DNA of 6,196 nucleotides, taken from the NCBI GenBank assembly GCA_020697475.1, contig JAJFMO010000334.1, positions 1-6,196 of the forward strand, written 5' to 3'. The translations under genes were made by a program, and so were the position numbers. The notes under the pieces were generated by a model, which did not search any database, was not told where the DNA came from, and saw nothing but the letters and a program-made list of their open reading frames with translations. This DNA comes from Paenibacillaceae bacterium. GTDB taxonomy: Bacteria; Bacillota; Bacilli; Paenibacillales; NBRC-103111. Shown here piece after piece: positions 1 to 5,833 of the stretch; position 1 is the first letter of the stretch; each line of letters opens with the position of its first letter.

Positions 1-1060
1 TGCCGTGAATCGCCAAGGCGTCGATCATGAGCGTCGGCAAATTGTTCATCGCCGAGCACAGGAGCGCTGCGATAAATCCCATTCCGAGCACCGCGGAATA
101 AAGGCCATGGGCTGCGATGGCTTCGATCGCCGAACTGAGCAGGTCCGTCAGGCCGGCGTTGCGTAAGCCGAAGACCACGACGTACATCCCGATGGAGAAA
201 ATAACGACCGACCACGGGGCACCCCGCAAAATACGGAGCGCTGTCTGTTTATGTCTGAGCTGCAGCATCGCAAGCAGCACGAAGGCGGCTGCGCCGGTGA
301 TCGCGGAGATCGGCAGGCCGACGGAATTGGAGGCCAAGTAGGCTGCGAACAGCACCGCCAAAATCGCCCAAGAGAGGCGAAACAGCAGCCCGTCGGTGAT
401 CGCATCACGCGGCTTGGCCAATGCCGTCACATCGTACCGGATGGGGATATCTTTGCGATAGTACAAATACAAGACCGCCAGGCTGACCATCAGTGAAACG
501 AGATTGGGCAGCGACATTATTACCGCGTAATCGATGAAGCCGATGCCGAAGAAATCGGTGGACATGATGTTCGTCAAGTTGCTCGTAATAAGCGGCAGCG
601 ACGTCGTGTCGGAGATGAAGCCCCCGGCGATTACGAACGGCACGATGGTGCGAGCTTCGAACTTCAGCAGCTTTACCTTGGCCAGGATGATCGGGGTGAG
701 GATCATCGCCGCGCCGTCGTTGGCGAAGAAGGCTGAGACGGCGGCGCCGAGCAGAGTGACGTATACGAATAGCTTTCGGCCGTCGCCTTTCGCAAGCCGC
801 GCCATGTGCAGAGCCGCCCACTCGAAGAAACCGATCTCCTCAAGCACAAGCGAGATGACGATAATGCCGATGAACGCCAAAGTGGCGTTCCAGACGATGC
901 TTGTCACCTCGGCGACATCGCTAAAGCTTACGATTCCGCAGGCTAACGCCAGCACCGCTCCGCCGAACGCCGGCCAACCGATCCCGATGCGCCCGGGCTG
1001 CCAGACGACAAGTGCTATCGTAGCAATGAACAGGAGGACGGACAATGACTGCATCCACAC
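1..1060 (-). CDS. arsB: ArsB-type arsenite efflux permease, 3' end cut off by the window edge
   Basis: Integral membrane carrier that exports arsenite/antimonite, alone or with an ArsA ATPase (family knowledge). About 353 residues are visible in one open frame. They are mostly hydrophobic helices and follow E. coli ArsB closely as I remember it: WQPGRIGIGW near 20-29, FFANDGAA at 111-118, AGGFISDTTSLPL near 145-157, GAPWSVVIFSIGMY from 280, and MNNLPT at 338-343. About 80-90 C-terminal residues should lie beyond base 1. The start is uncertain. GTG at 1060 sits 11 nt after AAGGGA and gives an N-terminus close to the family's; ATGs at 1054, 1084 and 1090 are in the same frame, and the last two lack a visible ribosome site. 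It lies 80 bp after ypdA on the same strand with no terminator between, so co-transcription is possible. No arsR or arsC is visible. A related SLC13/NhaD-type permease is less likely. Confidence 0.9.
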   Translation of the reverse strand, partial: MWMQSLSVLLFIATIALVVWQPGRIGIGWPAFGGAVLALACGIVSFSDVAEVTSIVWNATLAFIGIIVISLVLEEIGFFEWAALHMARLAKGDGRKLFVYVTLLGAAVSAFFANDGAAMILTPIILAKVKLLKFEARTIVPFVIAGGFISDTTSLPLITSNLTNIMSTDFFGIGFIDYAVIMSLPNLVSLMVSLAVLYLYYRKDIPIRYDVTALAKPRDAITDGLLFRLSWAILAVLFAAYLASNSVGLPISAITGAAAFVLLAMLQLRHKQTALRILRGAPWSVVIFSIGMYVVVFGLRNAGLTDLLSSAIEAIAAHGLYSAVLGMGFIAALLCSAMNNLPTLMIDALAIHG

Positions 1061-1140
1061 TTGATTTGTTATCCCTTCGTCCATCCGCATGCCGTATGTA
1101 GGTCAGGTTGCAGGCGGAAACCGATTCATGATTCTTAATG

Positions 1141-2217
1141 CTAATGTTTTGGATTATGTTTGAACCGCGCAGCGATATGTTCCGCGATCAACTTCCCGTG
1201 GAACCGCCCGTTCTCGATGAAAATCGAGTTCGCCTCGTTGCCGCCGGCGGAGACGACTCCGGCCAAGTAAACGCCTGGGACGTTCGTCTCCATCGTCGCA
1301 AGATCGATATGCGGCGCGCCGTTCGGGCCGGCGAAAGCAACACCGAGCTCGCGCAACAGCGTCCGGTCCGGCTGATAGCCGATCAACGTAAAGACGAAAT
1401 CGTTCGGCAACTCGACATAGCCGGCAGGTGTGTCGACGCGAATCGCATGCGGCATGATCTCCACGATGCGCGATTGATACAACATGCGGATACGGCCTTT
1501 GTCCACTTTGCTCAAGAACATCGGACGCGTCCACGCCTTCACCTTGCTCGACAGCTCCGCCCCGCGATAAACAACTGTCACGAGGGCTCCGGAGCGTTCC
1601 AAGTCGAGCGCTGCGTCAATCGCCGAGTTGTTGCCCCCGGCAATCGCGACCTGCAAATCCGCGTACGGGTGCGCCTCCTTGTAGTAGGAGAACACCTTCG
1701 GCAAGTGCTCGCCCGGGATGCCCAGCTTGTTCGGATGGTCGAAATACCCTGTGGCAACCACTACGCAATCGGCCGTCAGCTGTGTCGGCTCGCCGAAACG
1801 ATTTTCCGTGGTGACCGTGAACGCCCCATCCGCCTCCCGGCGCACAACCTTCGTCACCGTCTCGTAGGTGCGGATGCGCAGCCGGTTGCGCACAGCTGCA
1901 AGCCGGTAATAATTCAGCGCTTCCAGCCGGGTCGGCTTCTCGTTCGGCGTCGTGAAGGGGATGCCGCCGATTTCCAACAGCTCCGGCGTGCTGTGAAAAA
2001 TCATATATGTCGGATAATCGAAGATCGAGTGGGCAATTGCTCCCCGTTCGATCAGCAGCGGATCAACGCCCGCCGCCGTGAGCTCGATCGCCGCCGCCAA
2101 GCCGCATGGACCGGCCCCGATGATGACGACTCGTTCCCGACCGTGTTCCTGATCGAGCCCTTGATCGCCTTCCCGTTCGTGCTCCCGCCCTTGATCTTTG
2201 CCGTTGTCGCTAATCAT
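1141..2217 (-). CDS. ypdA: YpdA-family bacillithiol disulfide reductase (FAD/NADPH)
   Basis: Cytosolic flavoprotein that reduces bacillithiol disulfide with NADPH (family knowledge; also called Bdr). The 358-residue product has the FAD-binding GAGPCG at 34-39, whose Cys38 matches the conserved cysteine of YpdA proteins. It also has ATGY at 155-158, a second nucleotide-binding motif GGNNSAIDAA at 194-203, METNVPGVYLAG near 309-320 and FIENGRFHG near 333-341. There is no thioredoxin-reductase CxxC, as expected for YpdA. The ATG at 2217 overlaps the phosphatase stop as ATGA and follows AGGAAAG, so the two are probably translationally coupled. The oddity is the N-terminus: B. subtilis YpdA is about 324 residues and starts almost at the FAD motif, whereas here about 28 very charged residues precede it, built from two copies of a DQG...E-H repeat. 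Function confidence is high; the exact start is slightly less sure. Confidence 0.93.
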   Translation of the reverse strand: MISDNGKDQGREHEREGDQGLDQEHGRERVVIIGAGPCGLAAAIELTAAGVDPLLIERGAIAHSIFDYPTYMIFHSTPELLEIGGIPFTTPNEKPTRLEALNYYRLAAVRNRLRIRTYETVTKVVRREADGAFTVTTENRFGEPTQLTADCVVVATGYFDHPNKLGIPGEHLPKVFSYYKEAHPYADLQVAIAGGNNSAIDAALDLERSGALVTVVYRGAELSSKVKAWTRPMFLSKVDKGRIRMLYQSRIVEIMPHAIRVDTPAGYVELPNDFVFTLIGYQPDRTLLRELGVAFAGPNGAPHIDLATMETNVPGVYLAGVVSAGGNEANSIFIENGRFHGKLIAEHIAARFKHNPKH

Positions 2218-2930
2218 TCCAGGCTTTCCTGATACCCTTCCGCCAACAGTCCTGCAGACGACACTTTCTGTCCGGCTGCGTGAAGGTGAGTTACCGCACC
2301 CATGCCAATGACGCGCGGCACCGCCCACTCAGAGCCACGCTCTTCCATAAGAATCGTCGTGATCGAAGACGGCGGCAGCCAAAACCCGCTCCACATCAGA
2401 GGAAAAGGCAGCTCCAATAAGTGAGCGAGCCAGACAAGTCCGAAGCCCAGGTGGCAGAACAAGGCGATTTTCTCCCGATTGCGGCGTACGATCCGGTATT
2501 TGCCGCCCTCTCTCTCATAACCGAGCCGGCTTAAGAACGCGTCGGAGTTCGATTGCACCTCGGCAAATTTCTCCGTTAACCCGCTGTACGGCTCCACCTG
2601 CTTCCACGTCTCGCGGTCGATCGGCGGGACGATCGAACGAACGCGCTCCCCCGGATTGTTCCAGACGACGATATTTTCGCCGCCACCGACATCGACTTTG
2701 CCCCAGCCTCCGAGTTCCTGTGTCCAAGGCTCGATTGTCGGCTCCATTCCCATCAATTCGGCCGTATATTGCATCGTATGCACCGCCCGGTTGACCGGCG
2801 AGCTGTAAATCCGATCGAGTCCGACCGTCTTCAAGTACGCCGCCAACGCCTTGGCTTCCTCATGTCCGCGCGCCGTAATCGTATGATTCGGGTAATCCGG
2901 TTCGGCGTGGCGGATCAAATATATTCTCAT
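2214..2930 (-). CDS. Histidine phosphatase superfamily protein (phosphoglycerate-mutase-like)
   Basis: The 238-residue protein has the superfamily's catalytic set: RHAEPD at 7-12 with nucleophile His8, Arg48 in SSPVNRAV, Glu72 in TQELGG, and the second His160 in CHLGFG. Members remove phosphate from small molecules or proteins through a phospho-histidine intermediate; the substrate cannot be told from the sequence. No signal peptide is seen, so it is probably cytosolic. The ATG at 2930 is chosen because GGGGAG lies 9 nt upstream and RHAE then falls at residue 7; a TTG at 2963 in the same frame would add 11 residues without support. Its last codons overlap the ypdA start by ATGA, so it is the first gene of a coupled pair. 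A terminator directly upstream separates it from the SDR gene. Confidence 0.88.
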   Translation of the reverse strand: MRIYLIRHAEPDYPNHTITARGHEEAKALAAYLKTVGLDRIYSSPVNRAVHTMQYTAELMGMEPTIEPWTQELGGWGKVDVGGGENIVVWNNPGERVRSIVPPIDRETWKQVEPYSGLTEKFAEVQSNSDAFLSRLGYEREGGKYRIVRRNREKIALFCHLGFGLVWLAHLLELPFPLMWSGFWLPPSSITTILMEERGSEWAVPRVIGMGAVTHLHAAGQKVSSAGLLAEGYQESLE

Positions 2931-2968
2931 GCAGCAATTCTCCCCTCGAAAGTGAAAGTCCAATGATG

Positions 2969-2997
2969 ATTTTACCTGAAAAAAGAAAAGATCGCCA
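2969..2997 (-). promoter_or_regulatory. Weak candidate promoter for the phosphatase-ypdA transcript
   Basis: On the minus strand TAAAAT (2974-2969) resembles a sigma-A -10 box and sits 38 nt before the phosphatase ATG. The matching -35 position, 17 nt further upstream, is TGGCGA, only 3 of 6 to consensus and inside the terminator stem. A promoter is expected here because a terminator closes the preceding transcript, but the match itself is poor. Confidence 0.25.
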
Positions 2998-3015
2998 CGG
3001 CCGACGCCGGGCGAT
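2979..3015 (-). terminator. Rho-independent terminator after the intact SDR gene
   Basis: On the minus strand ATCGCC+CGGC pairs with GCCG+GGCGAT across a GTCG loop with one bulged base, giving a 10-bp GC-rich stem (3015-2991). The T-rich run CTTTTCTTTTTT (2990-2979) follows at once. It begins 23 nt after the SDR stop codon. This is a textbook intrinsic terminator and marks the end of the rbsD-SDR transcript. Confidence 0.88.
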
Positions 3016-3038
3016 TACAAGAGACGCAGATTTGCAGT

Positions 3039-3812
3039 TTACGCGTTCTTCCCGAACGTCACTCCGCCGTCAATGTACAACGGGGAGCCCATCATGAACT
3101 TCGACTCGTCGGACGCCAGGAACAGCGCCGCCTTCGCCACGTCTTCCGGTCGTCCCAGGTCTCCGCTTAACTGCCGCGATCTCAACGTCTTATACCCCTC
3201 TTCCGGGTCGTCGTACGATTTGCGCAAATAGTCCTCGACGAACGGAGTCAGAATCGTGCCCGGCAACAGCGCATTCACACGGATCCCGTACGGTGCGTAG
3301 TCGACTTGCATTGACTTGGTGAGCGCCAGCACGGCGCCTTTGGTCGCCGCATACGAAGCGCGCCGCGCCAGTCCAATCTCCGCGATGCATGAGGACATGT
3401 TGATGATCGATCCGCCTTGTTGCTCCATCATGATCGGCACGACGTACTTGCTCGGGAGATAGACCCCCTTGATATTCACCGCCATGATTTTGTCCCAAGC
3501 TTCGGGTTCGATCTCGTGCAGCATGCCGACCCCGCTGATTCCGGCATTGTTGAACAGCACGTCGATCCGCCCGTACAATTCCACGATGCGATCGACCATC
3601 GCCTTCACCGACTGCGGATTAGTGACGTCACCTTGCACGAACACCGCTTTCCCGCCCGCAGCTTCAATCTCGCGTACCGTCTCCTCGCCTTTGTCGGCCG
3701 CCAGATCGTTCACAACAACCGTCGCTCCTTCGCGGGCGAACAATTGCGCCGTTGCTTTGCCGATTCCCGATCCCGATCCGGTGATGACCGTAATTTTGCC
3801 ATGTAAACGCAT
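3039..3812 (-). CDS. Intact short-chain dehydrogenase/reductase (SDR), classical type
   Basis: NAD(P)-dependent oxidoreductase of 257 residues, the usual classical SDR length. The cofactor motif TGSGSGIG is at 11-18 and NNAG at 88-91. The catalytic tetrad is Asn113, Ser141, Tyr154 and Lys158 (YAATK). The C-terminal IDGG is at 247-250. An acidic Asp36 at the end of the second strand (VVVND) suggests NAD+ rather than NADP+ preference (inference). The ATG at 3812 follows AGGGGTGG at good distance. It lies 76 bp after rbsD and ends in a strong terminator, so it is the last gene of that transcript. Because RbsD/FucU proteins are sugar mutarotases, a sugar or sugar-acid dehydrogenase role is plausible, but sequence alone cannot set the substrate; 3-oxoacyl-ACP reductase-like or other roles remain open. 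Confidence 0.93.
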   Translation of the reverse strand: MRLHGKITVITGSGSGIGKATAQLFAREGATVVVNDLAADKGEETVREIEAAGGKAVFVQGDVTNPQSVKAMVDRIVELYGRIDVLFNNAGISGVGMLHEIEPEAWDKIMAVNIKGVYLPSKYVVPIMMEQQGGSIINMSSCIAEIGLARRASYAATKGAVLALTKSMQVDYAPYGIRVNALLPGTILTPFVEDYLRKSYDDPEEGYKTLRSRQLSGDLGRPEDVAKAALFLASDESKFMMGSPLYIDGGVTFGKNA

Positions 3813-3867
3813 GCTTCCACCCCTAGTCCGTTAAAGTTCTCGTCAATCTTGCGATTCCGTTCGTGAT

Positions 3868-3896
3868 CCGGCTGGCAGCCCGATAAAATCAGCCGG
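3868..3896 (-). repeat. Inverted repeat over the rbsD stop codon
   Basis: CCGGCTG (3868-3874) and CAGCCGG (3890-3896) are perfect 7-bp arms with a 15-nt loop. An alternative tight hairpin GGCT-GGC-AGCC (3870-3880) uses part of the same bases. No T-run follows on the minus strand, so it does not look like a terminator. It could trim or stabilise the mRNA between rbsD and the SDR gene. Confidence 0.4.
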
Positions 3897-4275
3897 AGAC
3901 GATGATCAAGTTCGCATAAGGCGTCGTGTCTCCTGTGCGAATAACCGCGCGCGACTCGACGCACAAATCCTTAAACCTCTGATGAGGCATGGATCGCAGC
4001 GCGATATGAGGAAATTCCTCGGCGATCTTCGCGTACCGTTCCGGGCTTGCCTCTTTCATCTCGTCGGTGACGATGATCGAGTCGATGACGAATTCCCGCT
4101 CCACTGCCCGCAGCACTTCGAGCACCGTCGGAATGTCGTCCACGAGCGCCAGGTCCAACCGCTCCGGGCCGATCGGCACCGGGAAGCCGCGATCGCATAT
4201 CGTCAGGAAATCGGTATGTCCCGTCTCCGCCAAAATCCGGTTCAAAGCAGGATGCAGTATCCCTTGCTTCTTCAT
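3889..4275 (-). CDS. rbsD: RbsD-type D-ribose pyranase (RbsD/FucU mutarotase family)
   Basis: Cytosolic mutarotase that interconverts pyranose and furanose forms of ribose or related sugars (family knowledge). The 128-residue product matches the B. subtilis family length of about 131. It has the N-terminal KKQGILHPAL and the active-site residues at the B. subtilis positions: His20 (GHTD), Asp28, His98, Lys102, Tyr120 and Asn122 (RTGDTTPYAN). Its ATG overlaps the stop of the upstream small gene as ATGA, and a G-rich ribosome site (GGGGGGAG) lies 8 nt before it. It is not next to rbsK or rbsACB as in the usual ribose operon but is followed by an SDR gene, so the true sugar may not be ribose. 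Confidence 0.92.
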   Translation of the reverse strand: MKKQGILHPALNRILAETGHTDFLTICDRGFPVPIGPERLDLALVDDIPTVLEVLRAVEREFVIDSIIVTDEMKEASPERYAKIAEEFPHIALRSMPHQRFKDLCVESRAVIRTGDTTPYANLIIVSG

Positions 4276-4547
4276 CCCGCACTCCCCCCATGTCTCGATT
4301 GTACCACCCGATCCTGCTTGGATAAAGCATTTTTATCATGAGTCAATCCGTTATCCCGCTGAGCCAGCGCATTGTCCCTTTGGGACAACGTAATCTCTTC
4401 GCGCAACGAAGGGCAGGGCCTTTTCATATAAAAAGTTTCCACTCCGCCGATCACGCACACACTCACCAGCTCCCATCCGTCCGAACCGTCCGCTGCCAGT
4501 GAGCTGCGCTCCGTTGTAATCCGATACTCCCATCGCTGTTTCGTCAT
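4272..4547 (-). CDS. Small DUF4177-like protein with a heptad-repeat tail
   Basis: A 91-residue protein of unknown function. The first 43 residues follow the pattern of DUF4177-type domains: WEYRI near 6-10, GWELVSV at 24-30, FYMKR at 39-43. The tail is four consecutive 7-residue units starting with Leu54, 61, 68 and 75 (LSQRDNA, LAQRDNG, LTHDKNA, LSKQDRV). This suggests a short amphipathic helix or coiled coil, though the second hydrophobic heptad position is weak. AGGAGGG lies exactly 7 nt before the ATG, one of the best ribosome sites in the window, so it is very likely translated. It overlaps rbsD by ATGA, implying coupled translation. No transmembrane segment or signal peptide is seen. 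The DUF4177 assignment is from pattern memory and moderate. Confidence 0.8.
   Translation of the reverse strand: MTKQRWEYRITTERSSLAADGSDGWELVSVCVIGGVETFYMKRPCPSLREEITLSQRDNALAQRDNGLTHDKNALSKQDRVVQSRHGGSAG
4298..4306 (-). promoter_or_regulatory. Candidate extended -10 promoter for rbsD
   Basis: On the minus strand TGGTACAAT (4306-4298) is an extended -10 element (TGn plus TACAAT, 5 of 6 to TATAAT). The -35 position is poor (TTTATC), which extended -10 promoters tolerate. Transcription would begin about 16 nt before the rbsD ATG, just keeping its G-rich ribosome site. It lies inside the 3' end of the upstream coding region, so chance is possible. Confidence 0.3.
4305..4388 (-). repeat. Four degenerate 21-bp units coding the heptad tail
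   Basis: Four in-frame 21-nt units encode Leu-led heptads (residues 54-81 of the small protein). The first two are the most alike (LSQRDNA and LAQRDNG) and the last two have drifted. The first unit also contains a perfect DNA inverted repeat, TTGTCCC-TTT-GGGACAA at 4372-4388. The pattern suggests past duplication of a 21-bp unit. Confidence 0.6.
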
Positions 4548-4554
4548 TTGGCCG

Positions 4555-4586
4555 CCCTCCTATCTAGCAATTCCGCTAGGAATTGC
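4555..4586 (-). promoter_or_regulatory. Hairpin or operator-like palindrome just before a strong ribosome site
   Basis: A perfect 8-bp inverted repeat, GCAATTCC-N4-GGAATTGC (4567-4586), lies upstream of AGGAGGG (4555-4561), which serves the small gene at 4547. An overlapping alternative pair, CTAGC/GCTAG (4564-4568 with 4575-4579), cannot form at the same time. No T-run follows, so it is not an intrinsic terminator. It could be a repressor site or an RNA element that controls access to the ribosome site; the role is inferred only from position. Confidence 0.45.
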
Positions 4587-4649
4587 ATACTTCGTAAGCA
4601 TCCGCTGCGAGCAATACCTTTGTGGACTGCGTGCTGCGTATGATTCCAC

Positions 4650-5476
4650 TCAGTGCTCCATGTGATCGTCCGGCTGCGCCGCCTTTACTGTCAACCCGCC
4701 GTCGACCATCAGCAAATGGCCGTTCACCTGCATCGCTTCCTCGGAAGCGAGGAACACGACCGCATCGCCAATCTGCCGCGCCGTACCGAGCCGTTTCATC
4801 GGATTGGCTTCGACTTCCTTGCGGCGAATTTCCGGATCGGCCAAATAATCCGTACACATATCGGTATCGACCGTGCTCGGTCCCACTGCATTCACGTTGA
4901 TGCTGTACTTGCCGAGCTCGATCGCCATCCCTTTGGTCAACATGTTGGCTCGATCGCCATCCCGTTGGTCACCATGCTGGCCGCCGCGTTCGACGATTGG
5001 TAGTGGGGAATGACCGGGCTGGTCACCATCAGGCTTGCCGTAGACAGAATGTTGATGATTTTGCCGTAACGCTTCACTACCATCTTCTGCGCCGCCATCT
5101 GCGAGCACAGAAAGATCGACTTCACGTTCGTGTCATAAGTGCGGTTCCAGGTCTCTTCGGACACTTTGAGAAAAGGTTCAAAAGGAGCGATCCCGGCATT
5201 GTTCACCAAAATTTCCACTTCACCGAGCTCCCGCTCAACCTGCGCAAACATCGCCCTCACCTGGTCCGACCGCCCGACATCAGCTTGCACGACGATCGCC
5301 TTCACGCCAAGCGCCTCCGCTTGCGACTTCACGCTCTCCGCCAACTCGCGCGAACGATCCGACGTGTAGTTGATCGCCACGTGCGCCCCTTCCTCCGCCA
5401 GCCGATACACGATCGCTTCCCCTATGCCGCGGCTTCCCCCGGTGACGAGCGCTACGCGATTCTCCAACCTTTTCAT
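4650..5476 (-). pseudogene. SDR-family oxidoreductase gene broken by a 32-bp tandem duplication
   Basis: The first part starts at the ATG at 5476 (GGGAGGG 6 nt upstream). It reads as a classical SDR: TGGSRGIG at 12-19, NNAG at 92-95, Asn117, LSTAS at 144-148 and Tyr159. It hits a stop at 4937-4939 after 179 codons. The remainder, in another frame from about 4948 to the stop at 4650, is a good SDR C-terminus: MLTKGMAIELG, INVNAVGPS, VVFLASEEA, MVDGG. A 32-bp direct duplication lies exactly at the break, and removing one copy gives 795 nt, a clean 264-residue SDR. In addition the catalytic YxxxK reads YQSSN, so Lys is replaced by Asn163. Both changes point to a dead gene. It is not a copy of the intact SDR at 3039-3812, as the sequences differ throughout. 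A translated 179-residue fragment with only the cofactor-binding half cannot be excluded. Confidence 0.88.
4917..4980. repeat. Adjacent 32-bp direct duplication inside the SDR pseudogene
   Basis: Copies at 4917-4948 and 4949-4980 abut exactly and match at 29 of 32 positions. The three differences all change the encoded residue (Asn/Ser, Leu/Val, Lys/Asn). Because 32 is not a multiple of 3, the second copy shifts the reading frame. Reading along the gene, the downstream copy (4948-4917) encodes the family-like NMLTKGMAIE, and the upstream copy encodes the drifted SMVTNGMAIE. Confidence 0.93.
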
Positions 5477-5494
5477 CCCAATCCCTCCCAATTT

Positions 5495-5500
5495 AGTATA
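5495..5500 (-). promoter_or_regulatory. Weak -10-like box before the SDR pseudogene
   Basis: TATACT on the minus strand is 5 of 6 to the sigma-A -10 consensus, 18 nt before the ATG at 5476. No recognisable -35 box lies 16-19 nt upstream, and the implied leader of about 11 nt would start within the ribosome site. Kept only as a low-confidence candidate. Confidence 0.2.
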
Positions 5501-5560
5501 AAATGATCTCCCGTTCTCCGCCGGACACTTGGTTCTCGATGGCCTCGTAGAGAGGTCACC

Positions 5561-5740
5561 GTCGCTTATCGACTCCTCTGCCGGTCGGCGACATCAGCGG
5601 GTTGGCGACATCTCAGTGAGTTGACGACGCCTAATTAGTTGACAACCTCTCTGCCAGTTGATGACATCTCAGCCTGTTGACATTGACCAATTGTTCGTTT
5701 TGTTGCCGACGCCTCCGTTGGTTTATCGGTAACTCCTCAG
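5561..5740. repeat. Degenerate array of about 19-bp units beginning GTTG
   Basis: On the plus strand, units begin at 5584, 5601, 5620, 5638, 5657, 5676, 5702 and 5721, with lengths 17, 19, 18, 19, 19, 26, 19 and 20; a poorer one begins at 5561. The consensus is roughly GTTGRCGACATCTCAGYNN; the clearest pair is 5601-5619 and 5657-5675. There are no unique spacers and no dyad within units, so this is an eroded minisatellite rather than CRISPR or an origin iteron set with fixed spacing. Confidence 0.65.
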
Positions 5741-5785
5741 GCGCCGGTTAATAATGCTTGAATCAACCACCCTACTTCACACGCA

Positions 5786-5799
5786 TGTGTTCCAACACA
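5786..5799. repeat. Short perfect inverted repeat TGTGTT-CC-AACACA
   Basis: Six-base arms with a 2-nt centre, in the unique stretch between the two repeat arrays. It has the size and symmetry of a small regulator site, but no promoter is visible beside it. Chance occurrence is quite possible. Confidence 0.3.
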
Positions 5800-5833
5800 A
5801 TCCCATTCGAACTGGGCACCCAACGGCAATACT

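Noticed and set aside
405..1064. Frames on both strands within the arsB region (534-1064 plus, 405-821 minus)
   Set aside because: They are other-frame shadows of the permease, whose own frame is open from 1060 to the edge and matches ArsB throughout.
1138..2232. Long plus-strand frame of 364 codons opposite ypdA
   Set aside because: It is an antisense shadow of a well-recognised reductase; its translation is Arg/His-rich with no family pattern.
3868..3896. Terminator between rbsD and the intact SDR gene
   Set aside because: The stem overlaps the rbsD stop and has no T-run after it on the minus strand; the real terminator lies after the SDR gene.
4917..5000. Programmed ribosomal frameshift in the SDR gene
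   Set aside because: The frame change is fully explained by the 32-bp duplication; no slippery heptamer is seen, and the catalytic Lys is lost as well.
5639..5705. Plus-strand promoter using TTGACA boxes at 5639 and 5677
   Set aside because: The boxes are part of the 19-bp repeat, no -10 box lies 16-18 bp downstream of the second one, and no plus-strand gene follows.
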